Shown in pieces: positions 60,601 through 64,000 of a stretch of 64,000 nt of DNA. Source of the DNA: Callaeas wilsoni (lineage: Eukaryota; Chordata; Aves; Passeriformes; Callaeidae); contig VWPU01001326.1 of assembly GCA_013398955.1 (NCBI GenBank), forward strand, positions 1 through 64,000. The letters run 5' to 3'. Under the pieces are notes generated by a model. It saw nothing but the letters and a program-made list of their open reading frames with translations, was not told where the DNA came from and did not search any database. The number at the start of each line of letters is the position of its first letter. Within the stretch, counting starts at the first letter, position 1. A program made the translations under genes and the position numbers.

Positions 60601-61086
60601 ACCTTTGCCAAAGTCCCCAAAAATTTAAGAGCAAGAAAGAGCCCTGAGAGGTGGGGCAGCAGGATGGCTGCCTAACCCTGATGATCATCTCAAGGCTGAT
60701 CTGGTAGGACTGGCTAAAAAGGTGAGATAGGGCCCCTGGGAGATTGCCAGCAAGTCACCAATTAATACTAATTGCATGGGAAAATACTGTAAGGCTGCGA
60801 TGGTTCATCAGGGACTGGAATGAGTTCATAGCTGTGCTGCACCCAAGGACTTTGTGTCCCTTGGTATTTACTTCAAGAATAAAACACATTGTTGCTTGCT
60901 GCTCCATTCACTTGCAATGTTTTATGATCTAAACTATAATTAATGTGGAGGAATGTGAAACATCTCACATCTATCGTAGAGTTTGGCTTGGGAATATTTG
61001 AGTTAAAGTGTAATATTCTAATTGATTTCAGCAAGAATCATCACTCTCTCATCTTGAGCCACATACTGCTTCTTATTTTCTCATAG
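57700..61086. other. Intronic unique sequence with possible LTR remnants
   Basis: Mostly A/T-rich unique sequence. Two stretches end in an AATAAA followed by LTR-like short sequence: about 59680-59890 (AATAAAGCTGG at about 59791) and about 60570-60930 (AATAAAACACATTG at about 60879). Neither has clear ends or flanking duplications, so neither is called as a mobile element. No genes are seen. Confidence 0.4.
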
Positions 61087-61257
61087 GAAAGAAAACAAAG
61101 CTGAAGTTGCACGAAATATATGCACATGATAGTCCTCTCAAAACAAGAAAACTATGGACATCTGATTTTAAAAGGGCTTTTGGCTTTCCCTCTGATTTCC
61201 AAGGAAGGCCTTACAGAAAACGGAGATTTAAGCTGCTGCTATCTTCTCCTCTGCCTG
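61087..61257 (+). other. Candidate 171-bp exon (strong acceptor, weak donor)
   Basis: A long T-rich tract ending TTATTTTCTCATAG (to 61086) precedes a block open in one frame for 57 codons' worth of sequence, up to a weak donor (CCTG then GTGACA at 61258). The predicted peptide is basic, with Lys/Arg clusters near both ends, and has no recognised domain. The block lies about 130 bp upstream of the second CpG island, so it could instead be part of that promoter's upstream region. Confidence 0.15.
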
Positions 61258-61389
61258 GTGACAGCTGTAAACATCTGCTGAGGATGTCGTTTATTGTCTC
61301 ATCCTCTAGATGCTCATGAAGATCATGAAGCATCGTGCCTCCTTGAAAATTAAACTGGTGATGCTGTGAGGCAGGAACGAACAGCCAGC

Positions 61390-62130
61390 GTGCTCAGAAG
61401 CTCTTGAGTGTGGTTACCGAGGGGGTCGAGAGCAGCTGCTGTGTCTGTGCTCTGTCCCAGGGTTCGTGCTCAGGCAGGGAGAGGCGCTTTCCCGGGAAGT
61501 TAGGAGAGGCAGGTGGCAGCGGGCGAGGTGGGAAGGGCACGTTGCTCTGTCAGCGCATTGCGATTTTGCCTCTTCGTCCTCCTCTCAAAAAGGCAGACGA
61601 GGCTTCCAAGTCCTAAACTGCATTTTGTCTAACTCCTCCCCTATTCCGGCTGCTTGCTCATGCAACCACCCACGGATCCGAAACAAAAATGTGTGAAGCG
61701 AGGCAGGGAGTGCTCTTGCCAGTGCAGATTCCATCTCCCCTGTAGGCGCCCGAGTGCCTGTCGTGCGCTGACTCTGTCTCACTCCCGGGCACAGCAGAGC
61801 TTTGGCTAATCATAAATACACAAGCATTTTTCTCCCATTCGTTCTCATCACCCTGTACTCCAAGAAGAAGAAGAAGAACAAAAAGAGAGAGGTCCGGGGC
61901 TGCGGATGAGCGTGTCTTTGTGCCACTGCTCGTTGGGCGGGCTGACAGAGGCGGCATTGTTCGCAGGCTGTGCCCGGCTTGGCAGCCGGAGAAGGTGCGG
62001 ATCTGCGCCCTGCATACGGAATCGGTGAGCGGCCGGGGACAGGGGGCGAGGAGCTCTGAGAGCTGCATTAACGCCCGGAGGGAGTTTTAGAGCACTGCTG
62101 TAACAGCGTCTCCTGGTATCTTCCGCACAA
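61390..62130. promoter_or_regulatory. CpG island promoter 2 (internal)
   Basis: CpG density rises sharply at about 61390 and falls after about 62130; by eye I count some 40-50 CpG in about 740 bases, against very few in the preceding tens of kilobases. Within it are a TTGGCTAAT/inverted CCAAT-like word (61802-61810) and a TATA-like ATAAATA (61812-61818), about 25-35 bases before the likely start of the exon described next. The island is consistent with an alternative promoter in the same direction as exon 1a, or with the promoter of a separate gene. A divergent minus-strand transcript is also possible. Confidence 0.75.
61845..62024 (+). other. Probable alternative first exon (exon 1b)
   Basis: The 5' end is placed about 30 bases after the TATA-like box and is approximate; the 3' end is fixed by a donor, ATCG then GTGAGC (62025-62030). 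The exon contains an (AAG)n-like run at 61862-61878 and an ATG at 61906 in a weak start context. From that ATG the frame runs 39 codons plus two bases to the donor; unspliced, it meets a TGA at 62026-62028 that overlaps the donor itself, so only splicing would keep it open. The encoded stretch has five cysteines and an Arg triplet and matches nothing I recognise. It may be a coding N-terminus, an upstream frame or just 5'UTR. Confidence 0.5.
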
Positions 62131-64000
62131 TGCAAAGAGGGTCTAGGATGAGGAGTCCTTGTTAATCAAAGGTAATATTTTTGTCTTTAGAGTAGCATAA
62201 GATAGTGGCAATTGCTACTGTTCGGTTGTTTGTTAAAATAAGAGTGGTACAACAGGGAGGAAAGTTATGAAGTCCTCTGTACTCCTCGGGAGAATAAAGC
62301 TTCATGGTGGCATCGTGCTGAGGGCTATTGAAGTTTGCCTGCTCCCCTTTATGTGGACTTAGTTTACATTACCAGTAATAAGAAAATCTGTATGTGTTCC
62401 CATCAGAGGAAGAAAAGACTATTTAGTTTCTTTCTCCATCTTACTTTTTAAGCCAAAAGTTGCTATTTATATGCAATATTAAATTAATTCTGCTAATAGG
62501 AATACATTGACATATAGCCATTAGGCAAGGTAAAGACTTCTTCCTATTACCAGAGACAGTTCCTCACCCCTCAAGGTACTCCCTGGAGTACAAAGCATCC
62601 TGTACAGTGGTAAAAAAATTACCATTTGTTCCACATACCTCAGCAGAAAGAAACATCATTGTTGCATGTGTCTTTCCTGCCACCTTACAATAACTATGAT
62701 TACACAGACTCTGCCAAACAGATTTTGCATTGTTATGCTGGTATTTCTCATGTGCTCTTAGTACTTCAATCCTACTTTTAGTGGTTTTTAAATGACTATT
62801 TTTTTTAGTTTCTAAGTAAAGATATCTTTTGTCCGAGTGTTTGGTGTTCCTGTTGCTGTCTGTTCTTTGTGGTTGTTAAGTCTGTTTTTGAGAGTGTGTT
62901 ACTGTTGTTTGGGGCTGATAACAAACATGGTCTTAAAAGCACAAGCCTTGTGGCTGTTGCTCATTTTGTGTGCCCAGGCTGACATGCTTTTGGGGTGAAC
63001 GGGCTCAGCTGCATTGAAGACGTCCCTCTACACAACTCTACATCTGGAGCACTTAATAACAGAAGTGGTGTTTGGCAGGTTTTTTTCCTAAGAAGAGGTT
63101 AAAATGAGGAGAGTGCACTGTGTACTGAAGAACTTTACTCGGTTCTGCCCGTGCAGCACCGTTTGTTCTGTGTAGTTCGGGAGAATACAGCTTGTACCTC
63201 CTGTTTGCCCGATGGCACGTAGCAGCCCCAGAGGACACACGCTGCTTTTGTGTTTCTGTTCAGTTTTAATCTTTAGGGAGCAACTGTTTCAAAGAATAAA
63301 CACATTGCCTTGTAGGAGAAACTCCAGAAAACATCCTGCTAGTGACAGCGGCAGCCGCTGCCCATCATCCTGGACGTTCCTCTGCCAAAAACGGCGGGGC
63401 TTTGTGAGCTGGCCAGCCAAAGGCTGGGAGCTGCAAACTCTGTACTCCCGAGGATGGCCGAAGGAAATCACATTTCAAAGTGCGGAATTAAAACTGTGAG
63501 GCTGCTAGCTGCTGACTCAAAATGCAGAATGTGTGTTTATCCTGGCCCACTCAGCCCAGGGATTTCTGTCATCTCCTTTCTGCAGGAGTGTCCTGCCCAC
63601 TAATCCCTACGCACCCCTCAGGCTGCTTGGCGGTGGGGCTGGGTTGGCACCAGGTGGGCAGGTAATGAGCCTGCTCACTCCCTCCACGCAGGCTCTCTCT
63701 GCCTCTCCTCACTGAGGGAGGGGGTAACTAAGGGCTCCCAGTGTCCCCACTCCTCAGCTTCCTTGGCTGGGCAGCAGGCTTGGATGATGCTGGATTCCAC
63801 ATCCTGCCATTTGGGCGTCAGCATTTTAATGATATCCTTCGCATCAGGGAGACAGGTTCCAGACAACACCTGCTACAGCAAAGAAAGACATTTTAAAGTA
63901 ATAGAAAGCATATTAAACATGCCTAATAGGTTTTTAACCTATTGAATGAGCGATATTTATGGTCATTACCTCCATGACAGAAACTAGTGAGACCTCATAT
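62131..64000. other. Sequence downstream of exon 1b, no gene recognised
   Basis: CpG content drops and the sequence becomes unique, A/T-rich intron-like DNA. A small CpG-containing patch at about 63000-63480 includes a 7-bp inverted repeat (CAGCGGC at 63346-63352, GCCGCTG at 63354-63360). Short frames on both strands have no domain. No repeat family is seen to the window end. Confidence 0.5.

Larger units (their letters stand above)
149..64000 (+). other. Inferred long first intron of the exon 1a transcript
   Basis: After the donor at 149 there is no convincing continuation of a known coding sequence on the + strand to the window end. The region has scattered old repeats, A/T-rich unique sequence and many short random frames, as expected for a very large avian first intron. 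The extent to 64000 is inferred: an unrecognised short exon could interrupt it (see candidates at 25912, 38472 and 39983), and a separate transcript could begin at the second CpG island. Confidence 0.45.

Noticed and set aside
61658..62068. 136-codon minus-strand frame across CpG island 2, with a Leu run
   Set aside because: The Leu run comes from the (AAG)n-like tract read in reverse and the rest follows high GC. No donor or domain supports a minus-strand coding exon.
1..64000. CRISPR arrays, operons, tRNA/rRNA genes, prophage or plasmid features
   Set aside because: None are present to the eye; the sequence is vertebrate-like throughout.

Overview
This window reads as non-coding genomic DNA from a bird, or less likely another sauropsid. 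It is moderately AT-rich and CpG-depleted apart from two CpG islands. Its recognisable repeats are three 3'-terminal CR1 LINE copies, one very old CR1/L3-type LINE fossil and one solo LTR, with few simple repeats. Nothing looks bacterial: there are no operons, no ribosome binding sites and no dense run of genes. I found no open frame that I can identify as a known protein. Almost all open frames are short, overlap on both strands, and are best read as chance.

Layout. Bases 1-148 look like a non-coding 5' untranslated first exon inside a CpG island (about 1-650). It ends at a good splice donor (GTGAGT at 149-154) and contains no ATG. From 149 onward the + strand appears to be a very long first intron. 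A second CpG island (about 61390-62130) holds what looks like an alternative first exon, with a TATA-like box at 61812-61818, an ATG at 61906 and a donor at 62025. The likeliest picture is one gene on the + strand with two promoters about 62 kb apart and its main coding exons beyond the window's right edge. I cannot name the gene.

Between the promoters lie a solo endogenous-retrovirus LTR (7446-7714, flanked by an exact 8-bp direct repeat), CR1 copies at 11850-12504, 22397-22799 and 35066-35530 (all in + orientation), a decayed CR1/L3 reverse-transcriptase remnant at about 45670-46345, a (GT)n microsatellite, a (GGAA)n tract, several A/T homopolymers, a pyrimidine-rich stretch of about 600 bp ending in a textbook splice acceptor, and some inverted repeats. 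A handful of acceptor/donor pairs enclose short open frames and could be unannotated alternative or lncRNA exons. Several share reading phase 1, which I report as a weak, testable hypothesis.

No new biological system is evident. The most useful leads are the dual-promoter structure, the short cysteine/arginine-rich frame in the second first exon (its stop codon is removed only by splicing), the candidate exons at 39983-40093 and 25912-25971, the LTR with an unusually long target-site repeat, and the 24-bp palindrome at 57676-57699.
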